Assembly (NCBI GenBank): GCA_963921195.1
Contig: OY992540.1
Coordinates: 76,869,337 to 76,933,336 of the forward strand
Direction: 5' to 3'
Length of the DNA stretch: 64,000 nucleotides
Source: Pegoplata infirma
Lineage: Eukaryota; Arthropoda; Insecta; Diptera; Anthomyiidae
Positions 1-11,565 of the stretch are shown piece by piece. Position 1 is the stretch's first letter. Each line of letters begins with the position of its first letter. Both the position numbers and the translations under genes were made by a program. The notes below the pieces were generated by a model, which made no database searches, had not been told where the DNA came from, and saw nothing but the letters and a program-made list of their open reading frames with translations.

Positions 1-30
1 TTGCCCACCCCTCCGCCCACTGGCAATAAA

Positions 31-700
31 GCATGGCATTTTACGCCCATTTGTCCGATCACGCTCTAATTTGGCATATAGTTAGTACTTATTAGTACTA
101 TCTTTGGTTTAAATTTCATCAAAATCGGTTTATCCGTTTTTTATATATAGATGTCATTAGTGGTGCAATGCTAAAATTCTATTTTGCCACGCCCATCCGC
201 CCACACGCAAAAAATTAAAAATCTGACTACACAGTGTTACTCCCTAGGCTATTCTGAATATTCCCTGAAAATTTCATCAAGATCGGTCCAGCCATTTTCG
301 CGTCCATAAGGAACAAACATATTGCCGTTTTTTGCATTATTGAAATAACTTTCAATTCAATACAAAGTTGCATGGCATTTAACGCTACTTTGTCCGATAA
401 CGCTCAAATTTGGCACATAGTGAGTACTCAGTTAGTACTATCTTTGATATAAATTTCATCAAAATCGGTCCATCCGTTTTTTATATATAGATGTCATTAG
501 TGGTGGGATGCAAAAATTGGATTTTGCCACGCCCCACCGCCCACAGACGGAAAATCAAAAATCCGACTTGACAGTGTTACTCGCCAGGCTATTCTGAATA
601 TTCCCTGAAAATTTCATCAAGATCGGTCCAGCCGTTTTCGAGTCCATACGGAACATACATACATACACACATACACACATCCATTTTTATATATATAGAT
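31..700 (+). repeat. Tandemly duplicated ~339-bp interspersed repeat
   Basis: Two diverged copies of the same sequence start at about 31 and 370. Both run through a shared line beginning GCATGGCATT, a shared TTTATATATAGATGTCATTA, and end in a stretch starting ATTTCATCAAGATCGGTCCA. The second copy runs into (ACATACACAC)-like and (GATA)n microsatellite at about 655-712. The 'AATCGGTCCAGCCGTTTTCG' tail followed by a microsatellite resembles 3' ends of non-autonomous repeats common in insects, but no coding sequence is attached, so the class is uncertain. Confidence 0.7.
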
Positions 701-716
701 AGATAGATAGAAAAAT

Positions 717-935
717 TGTCTTAGAATCGGTGACTTTTTTTGAAAATATCTCAGAGTCAGAAACTTTCTATTAAATGTCTCAGAATCTCAGACTTTCTGT
801 ATAAGAAAAATGTTTCAGAATCCGAGACTTTTTCTATACAAAAAATTTCTCAGAATCTCAGACAATTTCTATAGGATTGAAATCTCAGAATCTGTAACTT
901 TTTCAATAGGAAAAATGTTTTAGAATCTGATATGC
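717..935 (+). repeat. Degenerate ~30-35-bp tandem array
   Basis: Seven diverged units with core CTCAGAATCtCAGACTTTcT start near 721, 751, 779, 813, 849, 884 and 917. Spacing drifts between about 30 and 38 bp. No open frame runs through. Looks like an old minisatellite. Confidence 0.7.
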
Positions 936-2290
936 TTAAAATATTGCTCATTTCACTAGTGTTGCATGATAACTCTTGCAATTTTGCACTTTTTTACTTT
1001 AAGGTGCAAAATCTAGAAATTTCGCATGTTTATACGAGAACACCCTTACTATAGACATGAGTTAAAAAAAATTATCAGAATATTTAAAAAAAAAAAGATA
1101 TCCGATGCATAATATCTTCCAAAAAAACTACAGACTAAACGAAAGAAAGAGTTTAATGTTGCACGAGGAGGTGGAGTGTGAAAGAAGTGTATTGAAATGA
1201 ATTTCAATTTTGATTTTTTGACTGTTAAATCTGATTCGAAATTTATAAATTTCAGCATTTATTTTTTTTTTTTGTATGAATACAGAGTATTGACACCTGA
1301 TGTCCAATGATTAGCAATCACTCTACTTATGAGTGATGGTGTTGTTTTGCGCGATTTCTCATTTGATACTTAAGAATTTTGCAATATGATTTATATCAAT
1401 TTTTTTTTTTTTGTTATTGTTTTTATATTGAAATGAAATCAAGCAACAATAAATATACTTAAATATTTATTAAAAGATACGCGATTGCAGTGGCTATTGA
1501 CTGAATATATTTTGCATTTTGGCCTGATTTTTTTTATTCAAAATTTTTTTGTTCTCATTTTTTTAAGAAAACATATCAGATAGCATTTTGTGTTTGAAAT
1601 TATTTAAGAGACTTTATATAGATTTTTTTATTGAATTTTTTTGATTGCAAAAAAAAATTTCAGTTTTCATTGAAATCAATGGTCAGTTGATTTTTTGATT
1701 GTTTTGTGTGACATCTTTGTGATGAGGTTTTTGGCTCTCATGTGTATTTTAAAATGATGCCAAAACATTAAATTACCAACCATGGATCAAAAAACAGAAA
1801 GACAAAATTAAAATAAACAGACAACAAATTACATTTTCAAAACAAGAGACATGTTTAACAATTTTGAAATCAGCAAAAAAAGAAAAAAATCAAAACATAA
1901 AAACACTGTGGTGTAGAGGTAAAAAATATTTGTCAAAATCAAATCATTTGAAAATGTAAAATAGACCAATTTTCGCGAGTAAAAAGTGAACGTTGGTACT
2001 TTTTCCATTTTCTGAAATAATAATTCTAGAAACCTAAAACTAAGAATAATCCTCTAGCTGAAAAAAATGCCTGCGAATTATGTACTCTTGCCCAAAACAT
2101 TAAATCATGATAATGTTTTGCGGAAGATTTGGGTGTACTTGCCAAAGCAAAGTTTTTTTTAGAAAAAATAATGTTACATTACTTTGCTATTCCATGCAAA
2201 ACGAATTGAAATATCAGTCGAGGACGCCATTAAAAACCAAAAGAGCTGTGCATTTCGTAAGTGAGTGCAAAAATAAGTGTAAAAAAGTAG
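936..2290. other. AT-rich unannotated stretch
   Basis: About 1.35 kb with poly-A/T runs and no recognised domain, RNA or element. Short open frames here are low-complexity. I see nothing further I can support. Confidence 0.6.
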
Positions 2291-2293
2291 AAA

Positions 2294-3317
2294 AGTTAAA
2301 TTCGACTTGGCCGAATCTATGAATACCCTCCACAATGCCCATTTTAAGTGATAGTAAATTTTCTAACGTAAAAAAATAACAGTTATGATTAGAAATATTT
2401 TATTTTGTGTAAAAAATTTTTTTTTAGTAATTTAAAAAAAAAAAAAAAACTAATTTTTTTTTTGAGTGTAAAATTTTTTTCGAATTTTACATTAAAAAAA
2501 AAATTTTCTAATTTTTTTTTGAGTGTAAAATTTTTTTAGTAATTTTTGAAAAAAAAAAAAAATTTTTTTTTTGGAGTGTAAATTTTTTTTTGAGTGTAAA
2601 TTTTTTTTTTAATTTTACATTAAAAAAAAAATTTACTAATTTTTTTTTTAGTGTAAAATTTTTTTTGAGTGTAACATTTTTTTCGAGTGTATTTTTTTTT
2701 TGTTTTGGTATAAAAATATTTTTGAGTAACAAAAATACGTTTTAAAATATTTTTGTGACTTACCAATGGTTGTAAAACAGGTTTAACTGGTTTTCACCAC
2801 GTGAATTTAAGGTGAAGCTAATCTGATATTCACGGTTTTGCTAATAACTTTTGAACCACTGGACCGATTTTGGTAAAATTCAATACGAACTAGGCTGGAG
2901 GAACGAAAAATATATATGCCTAGCTTCAGCATCCTCAGAATTGATTTTCAAAAGTTATAGTGCTTTTTTTCTCATAAATTCACGAAAAACCCTTGCCGAA
3001 ATTCAGTCTTTTGCTCATAACTTTTGAACCACTAGACCGATTTCGCTGGATTGCAATACCAACCTGACCAGGTAAATGCCCAACATATATGCCAAACTTC
3101 AGGAGCCTCCGTAAAGTCTTTCAAAAGTTATCGTGTTTTCAACAGACAGACAGACGGACAGACGGACGGACGGACGGACGTCGCTAGATCGTCTTAAAAT
3201 CGATCGAGGATCATGAATATATATACTTTATGGGGTCCTAGACCAATATTTCGAGGTGTTACAAACGGAATGACAAACTTATATATACCCTCTATCACTA
3301 GAGTGGAGGGTATAAAA
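2294..3317 (+). mobile_element. mini-me-like (RGAC)n repeat, subfamily A, copy 1
   Basis: The left end has a hairpin around ATTCGaCTTGGCCGAAT followed by ATACCCTCCAC. The right end has the complementary GTGGAGGGTATA followed by A's. Inside are an A/T satellite (2400-2720) and two direct copies of 'TTTTGCTnATAACTTTTGAA' (about 2835 and 3010). Further on are a GACAGACGGAC-type tract (about 3143-3180) and the conserved block CGCTAGATCGTCTTAAAATC with TATATATACTTTATGGGGTC. The core plus GTCY-type microsatellite matches what is known of dipteran mini-me repeats. No protein is encoded. Confidence 0.7.
2405..2730. repeat. A/T-rich satellite with GAGTGTAAA units
   Basis: Alternating T-runs and A-runs with repeated TTTTTTTTGAGTGTAAA and its complement ATTTTACATT(A)n. 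It lies inside the 2294-3317 repeat and separates its left terminus from its body. Open frames across it are lysine/phenylalanine-rich artefacts. Confidence 0.7.
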
Positions 3318-3424
3318 AGTGTTATCACATTTTGGAGAGTATAAGAGATTCGGCACTAAAGAATATACCACTCTCGCTTGTTATATGTACATTTGATAAA
3401 CAAATGGAAAATTTTTATGCGGAA

Positions 3425-3955
3425 ATCTTAGACTTGGTGAAAAAGTAGTTTTGTTAAAAAAAAATGATTTTTTTTCACGAAAAACAAAATTTTGTTAAAA
3501 AAATTTAATGAACCCAAAATTTTTGGTGAAAAACAATTTTGATAAAAAAAAGGTTTTTGATGCAAAGAAAAATTTTTTGATGTAAAAAAATTTGATGAAA
3601 AAAAAATATGAAAACAAAAATTTTCTTGGTGAGAAAAAAATTGACAATCAAAAATTTTATAAAAAAAATTTGATGAAAAAAAACGATGAAAAAAATATGA
3701 TAAAAAAAAAAATTATGAAAAAAAAATTTGATGAAAAAAAAAATAATGAAAAAAAAAATTGATGAAAAAAAAAATTTATGAAAAAAATAAAAAATTGACG
3801 AAAAAAAATTTTTGATGAAAAAACAATTTTTTGGTTAAAACAAAAAAAAATTGATGAAAAAAAAATTAATGAAAAAAAAATTGATGAAAAAAAAAAATTT
3901 GATGAAAAAAAAATTTGTATAAAAAAAAATATGATAAAAAAATAATTATGAAAAA
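3425..3955. repeat. (GATGAAAAAAAATTT)n A-rich satellite, left part
   Basis: Repeated TTTGATGAAAAAAAA units of variable A length. The array continues at 4873-5070, so the mini-me-like repeat at about 3954-4873 sits inside it. Predicted peptides across it are Phe-rich low complexity. Confidence 0.75.
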
Positions 3956-4873
3956 CAAGAAAGTTATAGTCGGTCAAGACCTACCAAATGATACCCTACA
4001 CCAGTGTTTTCCGGAAAATGGGTCCCATGTCCAAAGCCGTGGTAGAAAAAAATGAACGTGAAAATCATATCGATACAAGACCGTTATGGAAAATTCTTAA
4101 AGATCAGGAAAAATGTGATGTTTTAAGCGTATTGGAAAAAGAGGTAAGAAAATTTGTCTGTTGTTAGATCTTTATTTAGTGTAAAAAACACACACAGGTC
4201 AAATTTTAGTGGAATTAGTTTATTTTTTTTTGCCAATAGACCGATTTAACTGAATATTGGTCGAAATTTTCATATGGGGACTAAGTCCAAAAATGGTCCA
4301 AATGGATTCCGATGCGATTAGGTTACCAAAGTACACGTTTAACACCTACAAATAAAATGTTAATCAAATATTTTCATTTTTATGAATTTAGAGGAAATTA
4401 TGTGAATATCGGGAGGGTGGTTTGTATGGGGACTACCAGAAGGACTGACCCGATTCCTTTGAAATTTGGTATGATGGTTTGCGCATTCAAAAGTTTTTTA
4501 TCTGTTAAATTTCAAAACGATATCTATTATAATACGGTTATTAGAGGCATTTAAGCGAAATTCAAAGGGGGCTAGGTCTTAACATGGACCGATTTTTTCC
4601 AATTTCAATAGGCTTCGTCCTTGGGCCACAAAAAGCTTAAGTTTTAAATTTCAAGTCAATTGATTGAAAATTGCGACCTGCATCGTGCTTAAACCAATAG
4701 ATGGACAGATGGACGGATGGACAGACGGACGGACGGACATCGCCAAATCGACTCAAAAAGTAATTCTGAGTCGATCGGTATGATTAAAGGTGGGTCTAGG
4801 ACCAATATTTCGGGTAGTTACAAACATTAGCACAAACTCATTATACCCTGTACCACAGAGTGGTGTATAAAAA
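3954..4873 (+). mobile_element. mini-me-like repeat, subfamily B, copy 1
   Basis: Begins ACAAGAAAGTTATAGTCGGT with the hairpin GTCGGTCAAGACctAC, then ATACCCTACACCAGTG and TTTTCCGGAAAATGGGTCCC. Ends TACCCTGTACCACAGAGTGG then TATAAAAA. A GGACAGACGGACGGAC tract lies at about 4700-4738, followed by ATCGCCAAATCGACTCAAAA. Same layout as the 37331-38164 copy. It is inserted in an A-rich satellite that resumes on its right. Confidence 0.75.
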
Positions 4874-5070
4874 GTATGATGAAAAAAAAAATTTATGAAA
4901 AAAAAAATTTGATGAAAAAAAAAAAAAAAAAAATTTGATGAAAAAAAAATGATGGAAAAAAAATTTGATGGAAAAAAAATTTATGAAAAAAAATGATGAA
5001 AAAAAAAAATTTGATGAAAAAAAAACATTGATGCAATAAAAAAAAATTTTTTGTTGAAAAAAAATTATGT
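4874..5070. repeat. (GATGAAAAAAAATTT)n satellite, right part
   Basis: Continuation of the 3425-3955 array, with the same unit and orientation, on the other side of the inserted repeat. Confidence 0.75.
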
Positions 5071-5079
5071 TACTTTTTA

Positions 5080-5122
5080 TTCACCAGCTGGTGAAAAACG
5101 GGGTTATTCACCACGAGGTGAA
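5080..5122. repeat. Paired short palindromes
   Basis: TTCACCAGCTGGTGAA (5080-5095) is a perfect 16-bp palindrome. TTCACCACGAGGTGAA (5107-5122) is a near-perfect one 11 bp further on. A related TTCACCACGTGAA-like stretch occurs near 2794 in the mini-me-like repeat. No function is assigned. Confidence 0.6.
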
Positions 5123-6037
5123 TTATTATCCAAGTTACGAACCCAAGTTGTTAAAATTTTGGTTTTAAGAAAATGAAAATAGTAATTCTTATTTTCTTTT
5201 TCGTTAATTGTTAGCTTATATAGTCAAACTTAGGTGGCGTCCGGCAACTTTTTTAAAATTAGACACCAGCCTAAAACATTATCATGTTAAAAACAGTTTA
5301 TCTGTTTAATGAACATTATGAAAAATGTTCATACCACTGTGCATCATGTAATTATTTATGTTCATATATACAACATTAAATATATTGAATTAAAGATTCG
5401 TAGCACGTTAATTCACCAGAAATGTTTGCAATGATTTCAAAGTTTCTTCGTCTTCTGCGTTTATTTTTTGTTCATTTTTTTAGGTTTTGTGTAGCTCTCT
5501 GTACACGCATTATTGTATTTTTGAAGATCACAAACTTTAAACATAATTTACATGTTAAAAAAATAACAAGAAAAACCAAATACAATTTGTGATCACAAAG
5601 AATGAATAATAAAAAAAAATAAGAAAACAAATTTAAGACTCGAAACTTGAAATCTAACCACAATTTGTCTCATTTATCAGCTGCTTTACAAAAAACTCAA
5701 GTAGCAAAGAAAAACTTAAAAAAAATACTTATGAAAACCACAATTACTTTGGATGGCCTTACCAAGCCATTTTGTCAATCTTATTAACGTATTATCTTTG
5801 TTATTTTGTTTTTGTTGGGTTTTACAAGACAAAAAATTGTTAAATTTATTATTAATGCTGTCAAGTTATGTTTAACTTCATACATGATGCTGCACTTACA
5901 TACATCATTTCCCAGCAATGTAAAATTTATAAAAAAATATTAATAATAATACAAAGTTTCGATTAAAGTATTGTTCTAGTTCGAGGTCCAAAAATTCTAT
6001 TAATAATATTGTCATAAAAGATAATTTGTTTATTGCT
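5123..6037. other. AT-rich unannotated stretch
   Basis: No recognised element, RNA or coding signal. Short open frames only. Confidence 0.6.
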
Positions 6038-6343
6038 TTAAAAAAGTTACTCAACTTATAGTTCATCTGCACAGATCCATTTCACCCCTACTAAGCGATC
6101 TTTAGTAGATTTTAAAGAATCATTGTTGCTCAATCAAACATCAAACCAGACATTATATTTCATATATTTCACAAGTTTTGTGAGAAATACAATACAATTC
6201 CTATATTTCTCATTAAACTTGAGAAATATGTATAAGAAATATTTATTTGGCCAATAATGATTCTCTAAAATCTGCTGAAGATCCAATAGTAAGGGTGAAA
6301 CAGATCTGTACTGATGTACTATGAGATGAGTAACTTTTTTAAA
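6038..6343. mobile_element. Foldback MITE, ~306 bp
   Basis: The left arm from TTTAAAAAAGTTACTCA (6038) pairs with the right arm ending TGAGTAACTTTTTTAAA (6343). Pairing covers roughly 90 bp with scattered mismatches, including CAGATC(C/T)(A/G)TTTCACCC and GATTnTAnAGAATCATT. The inner loop holds a smaller dyad, TTTCTC...GAGAAA. No clear target duplication. Confidence 0.7.
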
Positions 6344-6723
6344 CCAATTCATACATCCCGAGTAAAAATAATTAGATATAATTATATCTAACAAGATATG
6401 ATTGTATATATTTATATCTTTTACAAGATCAAATTATATATAACCAGATATGTTAGATCTGATGCTATATATAACGATATCTTGTATTATATCTGGTTAT
6501 GTCTTCTATCATATCTATCACTAAAGCAAGATTTATATCCATTCCAACTATAAACTTAATCAAACAACTAAGCTTTTTTAAAATTCCATTTTAAATAACC
6601 ACCCTCTATTTTTTTAATCTTCGTAATTTTTTATTTGTTTTGATAAAACAAACTCAAAATGCAAATACAAAATACAAAATAAAAAAATTAATAATTCGAA
6701 TTTTCTGCCAAACAAAATAAAAA

Positions 6724-7380
6724 ACAAGTAAAAAAGTTAAATTCGGCCTTGCCGAATGTAGTGATACCCTCCACAATTTCAAAAAGATTATTGCAAACAA
6801 CTTTATTTAAAAGGAAAATACTTTTGAAAAAAAAAATTGAAAAAAAATTTCCGCGAAAAAAAATTTTGGTAAAAAAAAAAATCCGCGATTTTTTTCTTTT
6901 TTTGTCAAAAAATATGTTTGTACTTGTTTAAATACCATTTGGTGCTCAATTATGTTCACATATGTCAACCAGAAGCCGAATTAAAGCATTTTGTGTTTTT
7001 AGGTTATATTGAATGTACTGAAATTTTTGAGGTGTGCTTACATTTTCGTTCATAACTTTTGAAACGCTGAACCGATATCGCTCAAATGCAATACCAAACT
7101 TCTCGGGAGAACTTCCAATATATATGTTAAGTTTCAGTCATCTCTGTGCAATATTTTGTCCGCGAGAGCATTTTCAACAGACAGACAGACGGACAGACGG
7201 ACAGACGGACAGACGGACAGACGGACAGACGGACAGACGGACATCGCTAGAATGTCTTAAAATCGATCGGGCATCATGAATATATATACTTTATAGGGTC
7301 CCAGACCGATATTTCGATGAGTTACAAACGGAATGACAAACTTATATATACCCTCTATCACTAAGTGGAGGGTATAAAAA
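6724..7380 (+). mobile_element. mini-me-like repeat, subfamily A, copy 2
   Basis: Starts ACAAGTAAAAAAGTTAAATT with a perfect hairpin ATTCGGCCTTGCCGAAT (6741-6757), then GATACCCTCCAC. A regular ACAGACGG microsatellite runs from about 7178 to 7242. It is followed by ATCGCTAGAATGTCTTAAAA and ends TAAGTGGAGGGTATAAAAA. Internally deleted compared with 2294-3317. Confidence 0.75.
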
Positions 7381-8036
7381 TATATGTATATATTTTGTAA
7401 AAAAAATAAAATTGTCATTATTTTTTAAAAATCTGGAAAAATCCACTGAATTCAGCATTCTGATGGCATTTACGTTGATGTAAGTATTTTGGCAATAAGC
7501 ATGAAAATTAAGAATTAAAAATATTAAATTTTTTCCCAATTTGCAGATTTTTTTGTAATACTGAAATGCGGTTTAATTGGAAGATGAAGAGTGGACCATG
7601 AAGATTGCAGTTGGTGATTGAACCACTAAGCCTATACATTTTCCTAAAATTAAAGGGAGCCGTTTGTTTCAAATTAAATTAAAAGTGTCAGCATTTCAAA
7701 TATCCACGGATGATGCACTGAAAGAATTATTGTTCATTATATCTATGAACAAATTTCATAAAACCAAATTCATAGAATCTATGAAACAATTCATTTGCTG
7801 AATGAATATTCATTAGTATTCTGAAATATTTCATAGAATTTTATTCATAGATTTTATTAAATTCATAGAAAAAAATCATAGAATTAATGAATGTCATTCA
7901 TAGAAGAAAATGCCATCAATATGCCATTTAATTTTTTAAATAATTAAAATAATGTTACAATAATTAAAACAGCTGAATAAATTTATTAAAAAAATAAAAA
8001 AAAAAAATAAAAAAACATTAAAAAAAATTTTTTCAC

Positions 8037-8118
8037 TGCTGCCCTGACCGGGGCTAGAACCCAAGACCTACCGGCTGAAGTGGTAATTGTCGACGCCTTA
8101 GCTATCAGCGCCACCAAA
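8037..8118 (-). repeat. tRNA-like (SINE-type) cassette, minus
   Basis: Read on the minus strand it contains TAGCTAAGGCG (A-box-like) and, about 45 nt on, GGGTTCTAGCCCC (B-box-like, consensus GGTTCRANNCC). An A/T-rich tail follows. It does not fold obviously into a functional tRNA. A SINE head or tRNA pseudogene is the best reading. Confidence 0.5.
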
Positions 8119-8310
8119 GAAGAAAAATCTTGCCAGCTAACGCTTGGTTTTATAACGCTTCATTTTTGTAAATACACAAAATATTTGTTTTCTACAAACA
8201 CACACACAGCTTTTGGCAGAGCATTGTGACAGAGCAAAGACACAAACACAATATGTCACCAGAATATTATTAAAATTTGATTTTAAGTGTTGTTACTTGT
8301 TTATATAATT

Positions 8311-8380
8311 TAGCTAAGTGGCTAGAGTCTAAGCTTCACGAACAAGAGGTTCTATGTTCGAATCTCGGTGGGGATAAGTT
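8311..8380 (+). repeat. tRNA-like (SINE-type) cassette, plus
   Basis: TTAGCTAAGTGGCTAGAG resembles an A box and TGTTCGAATCTC a B box. The stretch ends GGTGGGGATAAGTT and is followed by a long A-rich tail. It points away from the cassette at 8037-8118 and shares its general word order (TAGCTAAG ... GTTC ... CGGT). Confidence 0.5.
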
Positions 8381-8874
8381 AAAAAAAAATATAAATTTTT
8401 AAAAATAGAAAATTGTAAATAAATAAAATAACAAAAATAAATAAAAATAAAATAAAAAAAATAAAATTGATATAATAAAATAAATAAAAATAGAATTGAA
8501 TAATATTTTTTTTTTCCATAGCCTATGAACTTTTTCATAGGTTTCTAGTTTCTATGAATTTGTTTCATAGATTCTATGAAGGGCATCATTGGCTCACTTC
8601 TAATGATTTTTTTCATAGAATCAATGTACGTTTTCATAGCCGTAATGAACAAAATTCTTTCAGTGTGTTTATGTGGTATTTTAACTCCAAATTCCACAAG
8701 AATTCGGATTTGTTTTTTGAAAAAAATTAGAGGCTTATTTAGTCTTGAGGTTATTCCAGATTTTGGGTATTTTCAAGATTGACATTCGAACTGTCAACAA
8801 GAGGGTATTTATACCTTTTTTTCCTCGAAATAAACAATTGCAACTTTTTTGTGGCAACCGGGGCTGAAAAGCCA

Positions 8875-9147
8875 CCCAGTTGGCAAAAAAAAATAACCCC
8901 CAACATACTGCTGAATCTCCCTTTATTAAATCGCTAAAATCTTCATACAATTTTTCAAAATATCCCCAATGACATGACAGCAGTTGGTCAGCTGTGTTCA
9001 ACAGGGTCGTAGGCCACCAAAAATTTGTTAAAAAAACCGCTGACATGTCATTGGGGACATTTTGAAAAATTGTTAAAGATGTCAGCAATTTTATAAAGGG
9101 AGAGTCAGCAGTATGTCAGGGGTGATTTTTTTTTTTTGACGACTGGG
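8875..9147. mobile_element. Foldback MITE with CCCAGTTGGCAA ends
   Basis: CCCAGTTGGCAAAAAAAAAT at 8875 mirrors the right end (...TTTTTTTTGACGACTGGG, 9147). The arms pair over about 110 bp, including CCCAATGACATG and its complement CATGTCATTGGGG. It shares termini with the 25286-26000 element. The long minus-strand open frame here is a by-product of the palindrome. Confidence 0.7.
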
Positions 9148-9964
9148 AAACGGTAGAAAAAATCACGAATTCTGTTTTTGACGTGTTCAGCTTCTCTCCC
9201 CGGTTGTCCACAAATAAAGCTGCAAGACTTTATTGCGCGCAAGAAAAAAACGGCGTGTAAACACTCTCTAAGCACGAAAAATACTTTCTGTTGGTACTAA
9301 CTTTATTTTTAACTTTTCAAGCAACATTATCAGGGTTTCTTATCACAATTTCGTTACCTTCAATGAATAATTTTGAAATTACCAAAATTAAAATATAAAA
9401 ACTCTGGTAAGGTTACTTGACAAGTTCCAAAAAACTAGTATTATGCCCACCTTAATTAGACATTGCTCACTTTTTTCCTCATACTATAACCTCAATTTAC
9501 CTGAAGACTAAATAAGCCTTAAGATTTGTTTATCTTCGAGCAGTCATATCTTTGATACACAAATTCGTAGATTTAATTTTTCAATACCAATTTTTTTTTT
9601 GCTATTAATACTTTTTTAATTGTAATTGTAACAAATGTTAAACATTTTATCATTAATAATACTGAATAAAGTTTATTTATTAACATTTTAAATAAATATG
9701 TAATTATTATTTCTCCTTAATAATAGAAATTTTGAAAGAATCAATATTATTCCTATATGCTACAATATCAATTCTGATCAAGTCAGATCTAATAAGATCA
9801 GAATATATATGGGACATATGTCGGATCCAACAAGATATAAATTGATCAGCTTATATCAGAACTGATATAATTAGATCAGGTCAATTTCCAGATCTAATAA
9901 GATCTGATTATATATTTTTCCAGATCTAAATAGATATGGTGCAATACCAAAATTTTTACTCGGG

Positions 9965-10490
9965 ATTATATATTGTGAGAATATCATAAATAAATTTTTT
10001 GGGCCTCGAACAAGATTAAGGCCGAATAAACACGTTTTGGTTTCGTTATATCTTGTGGTAGAAAAAATAAAAAAAACAACATATAAAACAAAAAATTGTA
10101 AAATTACATTAAAAGTTTCCATAAAACACACTCCCTTAGATTAATTATTCAAAGGAAAGCTGTATATTTTGCTGGGTTATTTGTTGTATTTGGTAGTAAT
10201 TTCTACTTTAGTTCATAATAAAAAAATAACAATAGTTTTTGGATGCGAACTATGGGCCAGTATTTATAAAATCGTTTGTATTAAAGACAACCATATTTAA
10301 TTATGAGACTTTAATTTAAGATCTGCAACTCCCTTAAGTTATGTATTTTGAAAAGTTCTTTATTTTAACATTAAATTATAAAACAATAGCAAACCTTCCG
10401 GACTTCGTTACCGGTAATAATAAATACCGAATAAATACAGAAGGATAAATACAGAAAAAAAACTTGTCACATAACTAGAAAAAGTCTCGT
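9965..10490. other. AT-rich unannotated stretch
   Basis: Contains a short AATAAATAC(A/C)GA-type repeat (about 10420-10455) and the word ATTTTGCTGGGTT (about 10168), which recurs inverted near 18370. No gene seen. Confidence 0.55.
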
Positions 10491-10499
10491 AATCCCATT

Positions 10500-10920
10500 A
10501 CACCAATATTTCACAGTTTTCCTTGTTCTTTAACAAATAATTTCCATTCGAAATTTATTTTTTTTTTTCGTAATTTTACAGTTTTTCTTGTATTTTTACA
10601 AATTTCTAAGGTTTTTTACAAAAAAAAAAAAAATTAGTAAATTTACGAGAATTCCTTGTAAATTTTATTTCGCCCAAAAAGTTGTAAATTTACAAATTTT
10701 ATTGGAAAAAATCTTGTAAAATTACAAAAAAGCTCGTAATTTTTACAAGGAATTCTCGTAAAATTTTCATGTAAGTTTTATCGCGTCAAAAAAATTGTAA
10801 ATTTACAATATTGGTAAAAACCTTGTAAAATTACAAAACTCTTGTAAAAAACAAGGAGTTCTTGTCAAATAGGAAGTAGCAAAAAAAAGTTACAAACTTT
10901 TCTTGTAATTTTACAGGGTT
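10500..10920. repeat. Palindromic minisatellite, TTGTAAAATTACAA units
   Basis: Many copies of CTTGTAAAATTACAA and variants at irregular 30-45-bp spacing, interleaved with A/T runs. Each unit is itself close to a palindrome, so the region can form many small hairpins. Confidence 0.65.
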
Positions 10921-11039
10921 TGTTTTTGGATGTACGTTTAGAGTCCAGATTCCTAAAATTTTTCCTCTAAGGAATCTTCATTTTATTTAATTGTCAAAAA
11001 GAACCATTTTCCTCTTTCCCCTATTTTGTCCCGTTAGAA

Positions 11040-11565
11040 TTAAATTTCCCAAAAACTGTTGTTTTCAAAATATCAAATATCTAGGACCTTTATATCAGAA
11101 CATATAAAAAGTTCAAAATATATAATTTCGACCCCATTTAATTACTTTAGGATCTATAAAGAGTACCAAAAGTACACTTTTTTACCGCCCTAAGTAATAA
11201 AATTTCAACAAAGTACTTTATCCAGAATATTTTTTTCACGTTCAAAATTTTAAGTTGCTAGGACCATTATGACATATAAAAAGTACCAATAGTACACTTG
11301 TTCCCCCTTTAGAAATGGAATTTTCAAAAGGTACTTTTCAAGAATGTTTTTTTTTTAACAAAGGATTCAACATTCCAAATTTCAAGTGTCTATAATCATT
11401 GTTTCAGGAAATATTAAAAGTACCAAAAGTACACTTTTTATCCCTTTTACCCCACTAGAAACGTAATTTTTAAAAATAACCTTTTAAAGAATGATTTTTT
11501 TACCAAAGGATCCTACATTCCAAATTTTAAGTTTTTTTGACCATTAATTGAACCATTTATTATGA
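11040..11565 (+). repeat. 'AGTACC' satellite, left block
   Basis: Units contain AAAAAGTACCAAAAGTACAC then TTTTTACCCC, then GGAATTTCCAAAA, then CATTCCAAATTTCAAGTGTC. Cores are near 11162, 11279 and 11418. The same array resumes at about 14540, so the 190-bp satellite lies inside it. Confidence 0.75.

Larger units (their letters stand above)
7716..8665. mobile_element. Palindromic element with CACTGAAAGAATT termini
   Basis: CACTGAAAGAATTATTGTTC at 7716 is inverted at the right end (GAACAAAATTCTTTCAGTG, ending 8665). Both subterminal regions are packed with TTCATAGA/TCTATGAA words. The middle contains two head-to-head tRNA-like cassettes (8037-8118 minus, 8311-8380 plus), each followed outward by A/T-rich sequence. 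No target duplication could be assigned, so superfamily is unknown. Confidence 0.65.
6357..9964. mobile_element. Putative composite element bounded by CCCGAGTAAAAAT inverted ends
   Basis: CCCGAGTAAAAATAATT at 6357 is matched in inverse by AATTTTTACTCGGG ending at 9964. Next to both ends are repeated AGATAT/AGATCT palindromic words (6370-6530 and 9770-9930). Between them sit the mini-me-like repeat at 6724 and the MITEs at 7716 and 8875. It could be one decayed DNA transposon with nested insertions, or two separate MITEs each missing one end. No target duplication is obvious. Confidence 0.45.

Noticed and set aside
2508..2732. Lys/Phe-rich minus-strand open frame
   Set aside because: It is the translation of an A/T homopolymer satellite and has no protein-like composition.
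3657..3977. 107-codon Phe/Ile-rich minus-strand open frame
   Set aside because: Runs along the (GATGAAAAAAAA)n array. The hydrophobic product is an artefact of T-rich codons, not a membrane protein.
7178..7242. CRISPR-like array at the ACAGACGG repeats
   Set aside because: A perfect 8-bp microsatellite without spacers, in a eukaryotic mini-me-like repeat.
8037..8380. Functional tRNA genes
   Set aside because: Box-like words are present, but stems do not form convincingly and A-rich tails follow. SINE-type or pseudogene reading preferred.
8735..9088. 118-codon minus-strand open frame
   Set aside because: Covers a foldback MITE with inverse arms. No domain and no family.
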